Both the position numbers and the translations under genes were made by a program. A stretch of 60,665 bases of DNA from Candidatus Iainarchaeum sp. (GTDB lineage Archaea > Micrarchaeota > Micrarchaeia > Anstonellales > Bilamarchaeaceae): the NCBI GenBank assembly GCA_028714535.1, contig JAQTME010000007.1, positions 1 through 60,665 on the forward strand, given 5' to 3'. The notes beneath the pieces were generated by a model that searched no databases, was not told the origin of the DNA, and saw only the letters and a program-made list of their open reading frames with translations. Shown here piece after piece: positions 1 to 7,318 of this stretch; within the stretch, counting starts at the first letter, position 1, and each line of letters begins with the position of its first letter.

Positions 1-1253
1 ACTATGCGTTCCATGCGAGGGAGAGTCTCTCCCCCGGCCTGTCAGTCATCATCGAAGGCGAGGCTGATGGCATGCTGCTGTCGGCCAAAAGCATCACGGT
101 GCTCCAGGCGGGGGAAGCGCAGAAGGCCTACGAGCGCGTAGCAGCCAGCGTGAAGAAATCAGCCGCCGTTCCAGCGGCGCCGCCGCTTCTCAGGGACGAA
201 CTCACGGCAAAGCTCTGGCCGTCCATGAAGGAGGCCGCGCTCACCCTGCTGTGCGCGAAAAAGCTTGGCAGGGCGGTGCTGCTCAGGTTCCACGGCGACG
301 CAGACGGCGTCTGCGGCGCGTTCGCCATCACGTCCATAATCAATTGCAGGGCATTCCAGCAGAACTCGGCCATATACGGCGTCCGCGATGCGCTGCGCGA
401 CATGGCAGGCATCGGCCAGGAGAACCGGCCGCTCATAGTGCTGCTGGATTTCGGCTCAAACGACGCTTCAATGGAAGGGCTTGGCCTGCTGAAGGCAGCC
501 GGCATCGAGTCGCTCATAATAGACCACCACCCTCCCGGGAGATTGAACGTCGCCCCGCGCGTGAGCCCGTTCACCGTCGCCGACAACGTTTCCAGATATA
601 CGGCAGGATACCTGGCATGTGAAATCGCCGTCGCTTGCGGGCTTCAGAAAGAGCGCGGCATGGAGCTCGCGCGGGTCGCATGCAGCGGTGACAAGAGCGA
701 CATACTCGCCAGCGGCGAGGGCGATATGAGAAAGGCGCTCGTCCTGGACTTCCTGGCATCCCACGTGTCGTTCGGCAACAACCTGGACTTCTACAAGAAC
801 GTCATGGCCAAGGACGAGCTGTTCAGCTCGATAATGCAGCAGGCAGACGAGTCCATAGAGGACGCGGCCGGGAAGGCGCTGGCCAAATCCAAAAGGCAGC
901 AGGAGGGCGCGCTCGAGATAGTCTCGCTCCCGCTTGAGGCGCTGGTGAAGAAGGGCGAATGGCCGTCGTCCAGCAAGATAACCACGCGGGTGTACGACAA
1001 GCTGTGCGCACAGGGCGACAGGCCCATCCTCTGCCTGGGCTACACCGACCGCTCCATCATAATCCGGCTCAACGACAGCGCAGCCGCGCTCGGGCTCAGC
1101 GCCAACGGGCTAGCCGAGAAAATCAAGTCCGTCATGTCTGATTTCGTCGACGGGGGCGGCGGGCACGTCAAGGCTGGCGCCATACGCGTGAAGCGCGGCT
1201 TCGCAAAGGACGTGCTGAACGAGCTGGTGCGGCAGGCCGCCGCGAAAAAATAG
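1..1253 (+). CDS. DHH-family phosphoesterase (RecJ/GAN-like), 5' truncated
   Basis: The frame is open from the window edge, so the true start lies upstream; an internal ATG at 72 is not a convincing start because the preceding codons read as the end of an OB-fold-like strand pair (LSVIIEGEADG). DHH motifs follow in order: FHGDADGVCGA (metal-binding Asp pair), LLDFGSND, and IIDHHPPG, the signature DHH. The C-terminal DHHA1 motif GGGGHVKAGAIRV is near residue 360 of the visible part. Archaeal members of this superfamily are single-strand nucleases or phosphodiesterases; the GAN protein works with the replisome. An N-terminal OB-like domain plus DHH plus DHHA1 suggests nucleic acid rather than a small nucleotide as substrate, which is inference. 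All core metal ligands are present. The next gene has its own promoter. Confidence 0.85.
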   Translation, partial: YAFHARESLSPGLSVIIEGEADGMLLSAKSITVLQAGEAQKAYERVAASVKKSAAVPAAPPLLRDELTAKLWPSMKEAALTLLCAKKLGRAVLLRFHGDADGVCGAFAITSIINCRAFQQNSAIYGVRDALRDMAGIGQENRPLIVLLDFGSNDASMEGLGLLKAAGIESLIIDHHPPGRLNVAPRVSPFTVADNVSRYTAGYLACEIAVACGLQKERGMELARVACSGDKSDILASGEGDMRKALVLDFLASHVSFGNNLDFYKNVMAKDELFSSIMQQADESIEDAAGKALAKSKRQQEGALEIVSLPLEALVKKGEWPSSSKITTRVYDKLCAQGDRPILCLGYTDRSIIIRLNDSAAALGLSANGLAEKIKSVMSDFVDGGGGHVKAGAIRVKRGFAKDVLNELVRQAAAKK

Positions 1254-1297
1254 CAGCGCTTCGTGGATTGTCGTAATTGCTGGGCAAAAACAGTAAC

Positions 1298-1305
1298 TAT
1301 TTAAA
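1298..1305 (+). promoter_or_regulatory. TATA box of the aminotransferase gene
   Basis: TATTTAAA in an A-rich context predicts transcription from about position 1328. That lies downstream of the possible start at 1277 and upstream of ATG 1355, so it decides the start. GGAGG at 1340-1344 sits ten bases before ATG 1355. Confidence 0.6.
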
Positions 1306-1354
1306 CAATTCCGGGCAGTTAGTCCTAGTCAAACAATATGGAGGCCGGATCATC

Positions 1355-2743
1355 ATGCAGCAGCGTGGAAAAAGGCAGGTCGGCGAAACCCACAAGCAGG
1401 CTCTCAACCCGAAGGTTTTCGAACTCGCGCATTACACCCTGAGGGAAACCGACGTAAACCCCACCGCCGAAGAGGCGAAAAAGCAGGGGAAATGCATAAT
1501 AGACTGCCGCCTTGGAGACCCCGTCGTCTTCGGTCTATTCACATACCCCCGGTACAGGCGCTATGTCGTGGAGGCCTGGGACGACCCCAAGACCTACAGG
1601 TACGGCGATGCGTGCGGCCTGCCAGAACTGCGCGAGATACTCGCCCGCGGCAATGTGGAGTTTGGCACGAAGGGCTATGCGCTCCCCCCGCACCACGTGT
1701 TCATCGGCTCCGGAATAAGCGGGGTCGCGAGGGGCCTCCTCACCACGCTCATCAATCCGACGAACGGTGACGAGGTCGTGATACCGAAATGGAGCTACAT
1801 CATCTATCTGGCGGAGTCGGCGCTCAGCGGCGCGGTCGTCAGGAACGTAGACCTCACTTCAGCCGGTATCGTGAACCTGGCCAAGCTGGAGGACAGCATA
1901 AATGCGAAGACCAAGGCAGTCTTCATCACAACCGTCGGCAACCCGCTCGGCGTGGCTATGGCTCCGGAAACGTTCGCCCAGATAATAGACATGGTGAACA
2001 GGAAGGAGCGCGAGTTCAGCCACCCAATCTACCTCATAGCGGACACGATTTACGAGGATTTCAGGGTCGGCCCTCCACTCGACCCGATTCAGCTCTCCAT
2101 CCAGCACGGACGCATCGGGCCGACAATAGAGCTGTACTCCATATCAAAGATGATTTCGGCCCCCGGCCTTCGGCTGGGATGGATGCGCGTCTTCCACAAC
2201 GAGGACGGCTTCCCGGACCACGTGCACGCTTTCTGCGAAGGATACACCATCGGCCGCCAGCCGTCGCTAGGCCCGGCCTCGACCGCTTCCCAGCTCGCCC
2301 TCATAAAGCTGTACAGCGGCCTTGACGACGGCGAGCACAGGCGCGAATTCGACGACTTCAGGAGCGAGAGGAGGAATACCGTGCGCAGCCGCGTACAGAC
2401 AACGCTCGAGGCACTGTCGCACGTGGAAAACGTGGTCTTCCCGCAGTACTATTACGCGGACGGCACGCTGAATCTTGACGTCCTGAATTCGTTCTACATA
2501 CTGCTGGGCGTGGACCACAGCCTCTGCCCGCGCAACGAATTCTCACAGGCGAGGCGCATGGCCGATTATCACCTGCAGAATTTCGAGACGGTCCTGCTGG
2601 CGACGCCAGGAGACCATTTCCTTGCGCACGAATTCCGCGGCCACACGCAAAAGCAGGAATACATGCGCATCGTGGCCCTTTCGGACGATCCGAAGTCCAT
2701 CGCAGACGCCGTCAGGCGATTCGCGGAAAGCACGAAGAAGTAG
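1355..2743 (+). CDS. PLP-dependent aminotransferase, class I/II
   Basis: This is a 462-residue fold-type I aminotransferase. The Schiff-base lysine lies in SISKMISAPGLRLGW, which matches the S-x-S-K(8)R-x-G signature including the phosphate-binding Arg. YGDACGLPELREILA is the conserved substrate-loop region and TTVGNPLGVAMAP carries the Asn-Pro of the PLP O3' contact. ADTIYEDF gives the PLP pyridine-binding Asp and Tyr. It is longer than typical aspartate or alanine aminotransferases (about 390-400 residues), with extra sequence in the middle and C-terminal domain (an acidic-basic stretch around DGEHRREFDDFRSER). Substrate cannot be assigned from sequence. An in-frame ATG-like start 26 codons upstream is rejected because the TATA box and GGAGG both favour 1355. 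It is followed by GAPDH on the same strand 66 bases later, but that gene probably has its own signals. Confidence 0.85.
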   Translation: MQQRGKRQVGETHKQALNPKVFELAHYTLRETDVNPTAEEAKKQGKCIIDCRLGDPVVFGLFTYPRYRRYVVEAWDDPKTYRYGDACGLPELREILARGNVEFGTKGYALPPHHVFIGSGISGVARGLLTTLINPTNGDEVVIPKWSYIIYLAESALSGAVVRNVDLTSAGIVNLAKLEDSINAKTKAVFITTVGNPLGVAMAPETFAQIIDMVNRKEREFSHPIYLIADTIYEDFRVGPPLDPIQLSIQHGRIGPTIELYSISKMISAPGLRLGWMRVFHNEDGFPDHVHAFCEGYTIGRQPSLGPASTASQLALIKLYSGLDDGEHRREFDDFRSERRNTVRSRVQTTLEALSHVENVVFPQYYYADGTLNLDVLNSFYILLGVDHSLCPRNEFSQARRMADYHLQNFETVLLATPGDHFLAHEFRGHTQKQEYMRIVALSDDPKSIADAVRRFAESTKK

Positions 2744-2809
2744 CGCGCTCGTCGAAACAATTATTATCCTGCGCTACGATAGGAAAACTTACTACTTGCG
2801 GTGTGTCAT

Positions 2810-3823
2810 ATGTTGAGAGTAGCCATAAGCGGATTCGGCAGGATAGGCAAATCGTTTCTCAAGGCTGCTGTGAAGCAGGACGCGCTCGGAAAGGATTTCG
2901 AGGTCGTGGCCATCAACACGCGCAGCCCGGTCGAACAGCACGCGCACCTTTTCAGGCACGATTCGGTCTACGGCCAGTTCCCGGGCAAGGTGGAAGTGAG
3001 GAACGGCAACCTCGTCGTCAACGGGCACGAGATAAGATGGATTACGGAGACGGACCCGCTCAAGCTCCCCTGGAAGGAGCTGAGCATAGACGTCGTGCTT
3101 GAGAGCACCGGCACGTTCCGCTCCCGTGCAGACAGCGAGAAGCACCTCAAGGCAGGCGCCAAGCACGTGATCATCTCAGCCCCGGCCAAGGACGCCAAGG
3201 ACATCGACGCCACCATAGTCCCAGGAGTCAACGACCACATCGCGACCAAGAGCATGACCGTATTCTCGCTCGCCTCGTGCACCACGAACTGCCTCGCGCC
3301 CATACTCAAGACAATCGACGCGAAATTCGGCATCGAATGCGGATTCCTGAGCACGGTGCACGCGTATACCAACGACCAGAACCTCGTCGACGGCACCCAC
3401 TCGGACTACCGGCGCGCAAGGGCGGCCGCCATAAACATAATACCGACAAGCACAGGCGCGGCCAAGGCCATAGGCGACGTGATACCGTCGCTCGCAGGCC
3501 TGATGGACGGCCTTGCCTTCCGCGTGCCAGTGGCGGACGGTTCAATGAACGATATGACGCTCCTTTTGAAGAAAGAAGCCAAGGCAGAGGAGATAAACGC
3601 CGAGCTGAAGCGTGCCTCCAACGAGGAACTGAAGGGCATCATGGGCTACACAGAGGAGCCGCTGGTCTCCAGCGACATAATCGGCACGACAACGTCCTCG
3701 GTTGTGGACTCGAAACTGACGAACTCGCGCGGCAGGCTGGTGAAGGTCTGCGCCTGGTACGACAACGAGTTCGGCTATTCCAACCGCCTCGTCGATTTCG
3801 TGAAGCGGCTGGCTAAACTGTAA
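2810..3823 (+). CDS. gap: Glyceraldehyde-3-phosphate dehydrogenase, bacterial type
   Basis: The 337-residue protein has GFGRIGKSF (Rossmann NAD-binding loop), the catalytic SCTTNC motif at about residues 155-160, the HAYTNDQ catalytic-His region, and the C-terminal WYDNEFGYSNR signature. These belong to the bacterial and eukaryotic class I GAPDH. The usual archaeal class II enzyme lacks this WYDNE-type C-terminus and has a different active site context. The enzyme interconverts glyceraldehyde 3-phosphate and 1,3-bisphosphoglycerate in glycolysis or gluconeogenesis in the cytosol. Residue 33 region (INTRSPVE) lacks the classic Asp of strictly NAD-specific enzymes, so NADP use is possible. Start: ATG 2810 is preferred over an in-frame GTG three codons earlier, since LRVAISGFG is the normal N-terminus. 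It is not within an obvious glycolytic operon. Confidence 0.95.
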   Translation: MLRVAISGFGRIGKSFLKAAVKQDALGKDFEVVAINTRSPVEQHAHLFRHDSVYGQFPGKVEVRNGNLVVNGHEIRWITETDPLKLPWKELSIDVVLESTGTFRSRADSEKHLKAGAKHVIISAPAKDAKDIDATIVPGVNDHIATKSMTVFSLASCTTNCLAPILKTIDAKFGIECGFLSTVHAYTNDQNLVDGTHSDYRRARAAAINIIPTSTGAAKAIGDVIPSLAGLMDGLAFRVPVADGSMNDMTLLLKKEAKAEEINAELKRASNEELKGIMGYTEEPLVSSDIIGTTTSSVVDSKLTNSRGRLVKVCAWYDNEFGYSNRLVDFVKRLAKL

Positions 3824-3826
3824 CCT

Positions 3827-3834
3827 TTATAAAG
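3827..3834 (+). promoter_or_regulatory. TATA box for the HEAT-like gene
   Basis: TTTATAAA lies immediately after the gap stop codon and predicts a transcript start near 3855-3860, about ten bases before ATG 3868. Confidence 0.55.
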
Positions 3835-3867
3835 TTCAAAAGCGGTAATACTGCATAGTGGTTTTAT

Positions 3868-4392
3868 ATGGTCAGTTCAACATTTGCAGTGCGGAAGCAT
3901 TCCACAACCCTCACCGTCGGGACCGTCCCGGCGCACAGGATTTGGACGAAGCACCACCACACGGGCACGCAGCGCATTGATGCGGAAAAGATGCTGGCAA
4001 CCGGCAATGCCGGCCAGCGGAAGATGGCAGCCACGCTCCTAGGAAACCTGAAATCCAGCTCGTCATACGAACCGCTGCTCTGCGCATTGCAGAGGAAAAA
4101 CGACGACAGGGGCACCAAGCTCGCGATACTACAGGCCCTGCACAATGTAGGGGAGAGATACGGCTATATGGTCGAGTTCTCCAAGGGGCTTGCAGTGCTG
4201 GAGCAGTTCATCAAGTCCAACCTGAAGGACATACGGCTGGTGCAGATGGCCTGCCAGGCCCTGCAATGGGCAGGCACAACCGACGAAATCACCGAAGCGA
4301 CCGAAAGGATAACTGCCGCTGCAGGCACCAGGTACCCACAAGCAGCTTCGGCTGCCACAAGCCTGTACGTGGACATGATCAACTCCCACTGA
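3868..4392 (+). CDS. Small helical (HEAT-like) protein of unknown function
   Basis: This 174-residue protein has no recognisable catalytic motif. From residue 45 onward it is predicted mostly alpha-helical, in pairs separated by short turns (GQRKMAATLLGNL..., GTKLAILQALHNVG, IRLVQMACQALQWAG). That resembles HEAT or armadillo-type helical repeats used for protein binding. The first 40 residues are less regular and His-rich (WTKHHHTG). There is no signal peptide or membrane segment, so it is probably cytosolic. The gene is monocistronic, with its own TATA box, and ends two bases before the convergent HD-GYP gene. Function is unknown. Confidence 0.65.
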   Translation: MVSSTFAVRKHSTTLTVGTVPAHRIWTKHHHTGTQRIDAEKMLATGNAGQRKMAATLLGNLKSSSSYEPLLCALQRKNDDRGTKLAILQALHNVGERYGYMVEFSKGLAVLEQFIKSNLKDIRLVQMACQALQWAGTTDEITEATERITAAAGTRYPQAASAATSLYVDMINSH

Positions 4393-4394
4393 TA

Positions 4395-5393
4395 TCATTC
4401 AGGATTGCCGCCGCAGCCACTTATTATCGCGTAAATCCTGTCTTTCAGGCCGTGGACTTTGTCCACGGCCTTGAAGAAGTCTGTGACTATGTTCTCGTTG
4501 AAGTGCACGTTCATCTCAATGAGCGCTATCCCCCTCGCCTGCGCGAATGTCTTCGGCATGCCTTTCTGGTACAGCCTTTTCGAGGTCATGGCATCAAGCG
4601 CATCGCAGAATGCGGCTATCCTCGCCCCGATGCATATGTCGGCCCCTGCCTTCTGCCGCGGGTAGCCCTTGCCGCAGAACTTCTCCTGGTGGCTGAGGGC
4701 GATGTCGGCTATCCTGCCCATCTGCGCCCTGATGAGGCTTCTGGGCGGGGCGTGCAGCCGTGCTGCGCCAGTCAGTATGTCCCTGCCGTAGACCGTGTGC
4801 TTCTCTATGTATTTCCCTTCCACAAGGTTCGGCCTCCCTTCCTTGCGGAGGATTCCGCCTGGCACCCCTGCCTTGCCTGTGTCGTGCAACAGGGTCCCAA
4901 GCATTATCTCTGCCTTTTCAGCGGCTCCCACCCCGCGGTAGTCCAGCAGCATCTCGGCGTACTGCATGCTGCGGTAGTTGTGCCCGTAATACGTGTAGCA
5001 GGTCCTTTCCCCGATGTCCATGAACGGCATGATGGTGTCTGCCATGCTGTTCGTTATCGTCCTGTCCCAGCCAAGCACCCCTGCCAGGCCGCAGAACTGC
5101 AGGTACATCTCCTCAAGGACCGGGATGCGGTTCTTCATCATCTTGTGGGCCAGCCCGTTATTTTCGTACTTGAGCCAGGTATCATCAGTCATGTTGCCCA
5201 TTATGCGTTTCTTGGCAGTGGCCCCCAGGCCGAGCAGCTCCATGCTGTTTTTCACGAGGCTTGCCTCGAACTGGTTGAACAGCCAGCTCGTCTCTACAAG
5301 CAGCCTGCTGCCGCTTTTCAGCGCTATGGCCGCCGACTTTTCGCGGCCGCGGCAATCCGCCCCATCATGCTTATGCAAGCGTTTCTGCATCAT
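4395..5393 (-). CDS. HD-GYP domain protein (putative phosphodiesterase)
   Basis: The 332-residue protein has about 130 N-terminal residues without a known domain (helical, no membrane segment), then an HD-GYP domain. Visible ligands are His138 region (GHNYRSMQYAE), LLHDTGKAGVP with the HD pair near 170-171, the second His in EKHTVYG near 199, SHQEKFCGKGYP near 235-245 with the GYP triplet, and the tail FCDALDAMTSKRLYQ near 262-273 with the Asp ligand. In bacteria HD-GYP enzymes hydrolyse cyclic di-GMP or cGAMP. No GGDEF synthase is seen in this window, so the substrate is open. A GTG two codons upstream of the chosen ATG is an alternative start; a TATA-like TATATTTATTA on the minus strand near 5420-5431 fits a leaderless or nearly leaderless transcript. 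Confidence 0.85.
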   Translation of the reverse strand: MMQKRLHKHDGADCRGREKSAAIALKSGSRLLVETSWLFNQFEASLVKNSMELLGLGATAKKRIMGNMTDDTWLKYENNGLAHKMMKNRIPVLEEMYLQFCGLAGVLGWDRTITNSMADTIMPFMDIGERTCYTYYGHNYRSMQYAEMLLDYRGVGAAEKAEIMLGTLLHDTGKAGVPGGILRKEGRPNLVEGKYIEKHTVYGRDILTGAARLHAPPRSLIRAQMGRIADIALSHQEKFCGKGYPRQKAGADICIGARIAAFCDALDAMTSKRLYQKGMPKTFAQARGIALIEMNVHFNENIVTDFFKAVDKVHGLKDRIYAIISGCGGNPE

Positions 5394-5493
5394 AGTCACA
5401 TCATTCCTGGTGTTTGGTAATAAATATACTTTTGTGTCGTAGGATATAAAAGGGTTGGGATTCGTACGCTTCGATAACAGGGGAACGAAAAGC

Positions 5494-5503
5494 TTTTATA
5501 AAT
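5494..5503 (+). promoter_or_regulatory. TATA box of the VirB2-like gene
   Basis: TTTTATAAAT, centred about 26 bases upstream of ATG 5524, predicts a leaderless transcript and rules out the in-frame ATG at 5455, which lies upstream of the box. A second TATA-like GATATAAAAG at 5443-5452 may be an extra promoter. Confidence 0.55.
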
Positions 5504-5523
5504 CCGCTTTCAATAAGCTGACG

Positions 5524-5778
5524 ATGGCAATCGGATTAGAAGTGCTGGCCTCCAACATAGCGGGTTTCCTTTCGACAATAGCCCCGGTCATAGCGATCAT
5601 ACTCATCATACTGGGCGGCATACTCTATGGCGTGGCCCAGACCCAGCCCCCTGACACGAGGGGCAAATGGCAGACCGCTGCCATAAGCATGATCATAGGC
5701 GGCATAATAGTCGGGGCCATAACCGCCGCAGCGGCAGGCATAGAATCAGTCTCCGAAACCCTCCTTAAGAACGGATGA
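5524..5778 (+). CDS. Small two-helix membrane protein resembling TrbC/VirB2 pilins
   Basis: This 84-residue protein has two hydrophobic helices (about residues 12-33 and 50-72) separated by a short polar loop, TQPPDTRGKWQ. The size and the helix-basic loop-helix layout resemble VirB2/TrbC major pilin subunits of type IV secretion and conjugation systems, and also small archaeal membrane proteins of unknown role. No long cleaved leader is present. The assignment is structural, not by identity. A VirB4-type ATPase and polytopic membrane proteins occur in the same window (17.3-26.7 kb), which makes the pilin reading more attractive, though the gene is 12 kb away from them. Confidence 0.55.
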   Translation: MAIGLEVLASNIAGFLSTIAPVIAIILIILGGILYGVAQTQPPDTRGKWQTAAISMIIGGIIVGAITAAAAGIESVSETLLKNG

Positions 5779-5836
5779 TGGCGTGGCGAGTTTTTAGTTC
5801 TGCCCAGCGCGAGCCAGGTATAACCGCCCGTTTTGG

Positions 5837-5859
5837 AGCGCCTTTTACTAAAAGGCGCT
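5837..5859. repeat. Perfect inverted repeat, 10-bp stem and 3-base loop
   Basis: AGCGCCTTTT pairs exactly with AAAAGGCGCT around the loop ACT. It sits between the VirB2-like gene and the promoter at 5882. It could act as a transcript-end hairpin for the upstream gene or as a protein-binding site; the A/T half of the stem makes a bidirectional terminator role possible. Confidence 0.5.
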
Positions 5860-5881
5860 GCGGAAATGAACCCCCCAAACC

Positions 5882-5889
5882 TATTTAAA
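5882..5889 (+). promoter_or_regulatory. TATA box for the small gene and radA
   Basis: TATTTAAA predicts transcription from about 5910, giving a leader of roughly 40 bases before ATG 5952 that contains the inverted repeat at 5920-5950. Confidence 0.5.
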
Positions 5890-5919
5890 GAGCCAAACCC
5901 ATAAGTCAAACATATACAT

Positions 5920-5950
5920 AGTATATACATATGTTGTATAGGTATATACT
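5920..5950. promoter_or_regulatory. Operator-like inverted repeat in the radA leader
   Basis: AGTATATAC (5920-5928) and GTATATACT (5942-5950) form a perfect inverted repeat with a 13-base spacer, ending just before ATG 5952. The region is strongly AT-rich against a GC-rich background. Symmetric half-sites overlapping the leader are what a dimeric repressor would need; this role is inference. Confidence 0.4.
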
Positions 5951-5951
5951 C

Positions 5952-6218
5952 ATGGGTGAAAAAATGAAAGAATCGGAAATCAAGCTGGAAGAAGAGGGTT
6001 TTGAGGAAGTGCCTTCCTCAGACAAGGCTGCAGCCCCAAGCCAGGGCTCCAACAGGCCCGACCTGCGCGTGGTTCAGGCAGACCGCGACAAGTCAGGCAA
6101 CGTGGTCTACAAGAACGTGGGGGGCATGTGGAAGAACGTTTCCAAGAACGGCAATGACTTCTACACGCTGAAAATCGGCGAGCTGAAACTCTTGGTATTC
6201 CCCAATGAACGGAAGTGA
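5952..6218 (+). CDS. Small protein with DUF736-like strand motif, upstream of radA
   Basis: The protein has 88 residues, or 84 from the ATG at 5964, which has a GGTG five bases before it. The first 35 residues are acidic and low-complexity. The rest reads as beta-strands: VVYKNVGGMWKNVSKNG, then DFYTLKIGEL, then LLVFPNERK. The pattern G-x-x-W-K-x-x-S-K-x-G followed by a strand and F-x-N-x-x-K is like small single-strand or DUF736-type proteins often found next to DNA recombination genes. This likeness is weak and by eye. It precedes radA by 110 bases on the same strand and probably shares its promoter and the operator-like repeat. Its function is unknown. Confidence 0.55.
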   Translation: MGEKMKESEIKLEEEGFEEVPSSDKAAAPSQGSNRPDLRVVQADRDKSGNVVYKNVGGMWKNVSKNGNDFYTLKIGELKLLVFPNERK

Positions 6219-6328
6219 GCGGCTGGCTGCCGATGCGTGCCGGCCAGGGGCCTGCGCCTGCATCGGCGTTCCGAGCGGCTTTGGAAGGAAAGAAAACAGG
6301 AGAAAATGAAGTGAAAAAGGCGATACAT

Positions 6329-7294
6329 ATGGCAGAAGACAAGGACAAGAAGAAAAAATACTACAAGGACCTGGAGGACCTCCCGGGCGTGGGCGAAGTC
6401 ACTGCGGAGAAGCTGAGGACGGCAGGGTTCAGCGAATTCTCGGCGATCGCAGCTGCGCTGCCGCACGAGCTCGCTGAAATCGCAGGCATGAGCGTCGAAT
6501 CGGCCAAGAAGGCCATCGAGGCGTCCAAGAGCATGGTGGAGATAGGCTTCGAAACGGCGGATACCGTGTTCGAGAGGCGCAAGAGCATAACCAGGATAAA
6601 GACCGGCTCCACGGCGCTCGACGAGCTGCTTGGCGGCGGCATCGAGACCATGGCGATAACAGAGATGTACGGGAAGTTCTCATCCGGAAAATCGCAGCTG
6701 GGATTCCAGCTCGTCGTCAACGTGCAGAAGCCGGTCGAGCAGGGCGGCCTCGGCGGCGGGGTGCTTTTCGTCGATACCGAGGCCACGTTCAGGCCGGAGC
6801 GCATCGTGCAGCTTGCAGAGGCGCAGGGCATGGACGCCACGGCGGTGCTCAAGAACATACTAGTAGCGCGCGCGGAGAACAGCGACCACCAGATAATCCT
6901 GGTGGAGAAGGCGGACGAGGTGATCGAGAAGAGCAACATAAAGCTCATCGTCATCGACTCGCTGACCTCGCATTTCAGGGCCGACTATCTCGGCAGGGCG
7001 TCGCTGGGCGAGAGGCAGCAGAAGCTGAACAAGCACGTGCACATGCTGCAGAAGCTCGCCGAGAAGCACAACCTGGCGGTCTACGTGACCAACCAGGTGA
7101 TGGACAACCCGGGCATACTCTTCGGGGACCCGACAACCCCGATCGGCGGCCACGTGCTCGCGCACATGTCGACCTACAGGCTCTACGTAAGGAAGAGCAA
7201 GGACGACAAGCGCATCGCACGGCTGGTCGATTCGCCGAACATGCCCGAGGGCGAGGCGGTGTTCAAGGTCACGCCCAAGGGGATCGGCGACTAG
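6329..7294 (+). CDS. radA: DNA repair and recombination protein RadA
   Basis: The 321-residue protein has the normal archaeal RadA length. The N-terminal helix-hairpin-helix domain (LPGVGEVTAEKL, then AGMSVESAKKAIEAS) occupies residues 1-65. The ATPase core follows: linker KSITRIKTGSTALDELLGGGIE, Walker A GKFSSGKS near residue 114 (a variant of the usual GEFGSGKT), Walker B LIVIDSLTSHFRADY near 205, and the GGHVLAHMSTYRLYVRKS region of the C-terminal core. RadA forms filaments on single-stranded DNA and carries out strand exchange. ATG 6329 is chosen because the upstream in-frame codons encode an unrelated Gly-Ala-rich stretch. A T-rich run after the stop probably ends the transcript. Confidence 0.95.
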   Translation: MAEDKDKKKKYYKDLEDLPGVGEVTAEKLRTAGFSEFSAIAAALPHELAEIAGMSVESAKKAIEASKSMVEIGFETADTVFERRKSITRIKTGSTALDELLGGGIETMAITEMYGKFSSGKSQLGFQLVVNVQKPVEQGGLGGGVLFVDTEATFRPERIVQLAEAQGMDATAVLKNILVARAENSDHQIILVEKADEVIEKSNIKLIVIDSLTSHFRADYLGRASLGERQQKLNKHVHMLQKLAEKHNLAVYVTNQVMDNPGILFGDPTTPIGGHVLAHMSTYRLYVRKSKDDKRIARLVDSPNMPEGEAVFKVTPKGIGD

Positions 7295-7299
7295 AAAAA

Positions 7300-7318
7300 G
7301 CTATTTTCCTTTTTTTAT
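7300..7318 (+). terminator. T-rich terminator between convergent genes
   Basis: Two runs (TTTTCC then seven T's) directly follow radA. Archaeal RNA polymerase releases at T-runs in the non-template strand without a hairpin. Confidence 0.5.

Noticed and set aside
1277-1354. Upstream in-frame start for the class I aminotransferase
   Set aside because: It would start upstream of the predicted transcript start; the TATA box at 1298 and GGAGG at 1340 both point to ATG 1355.
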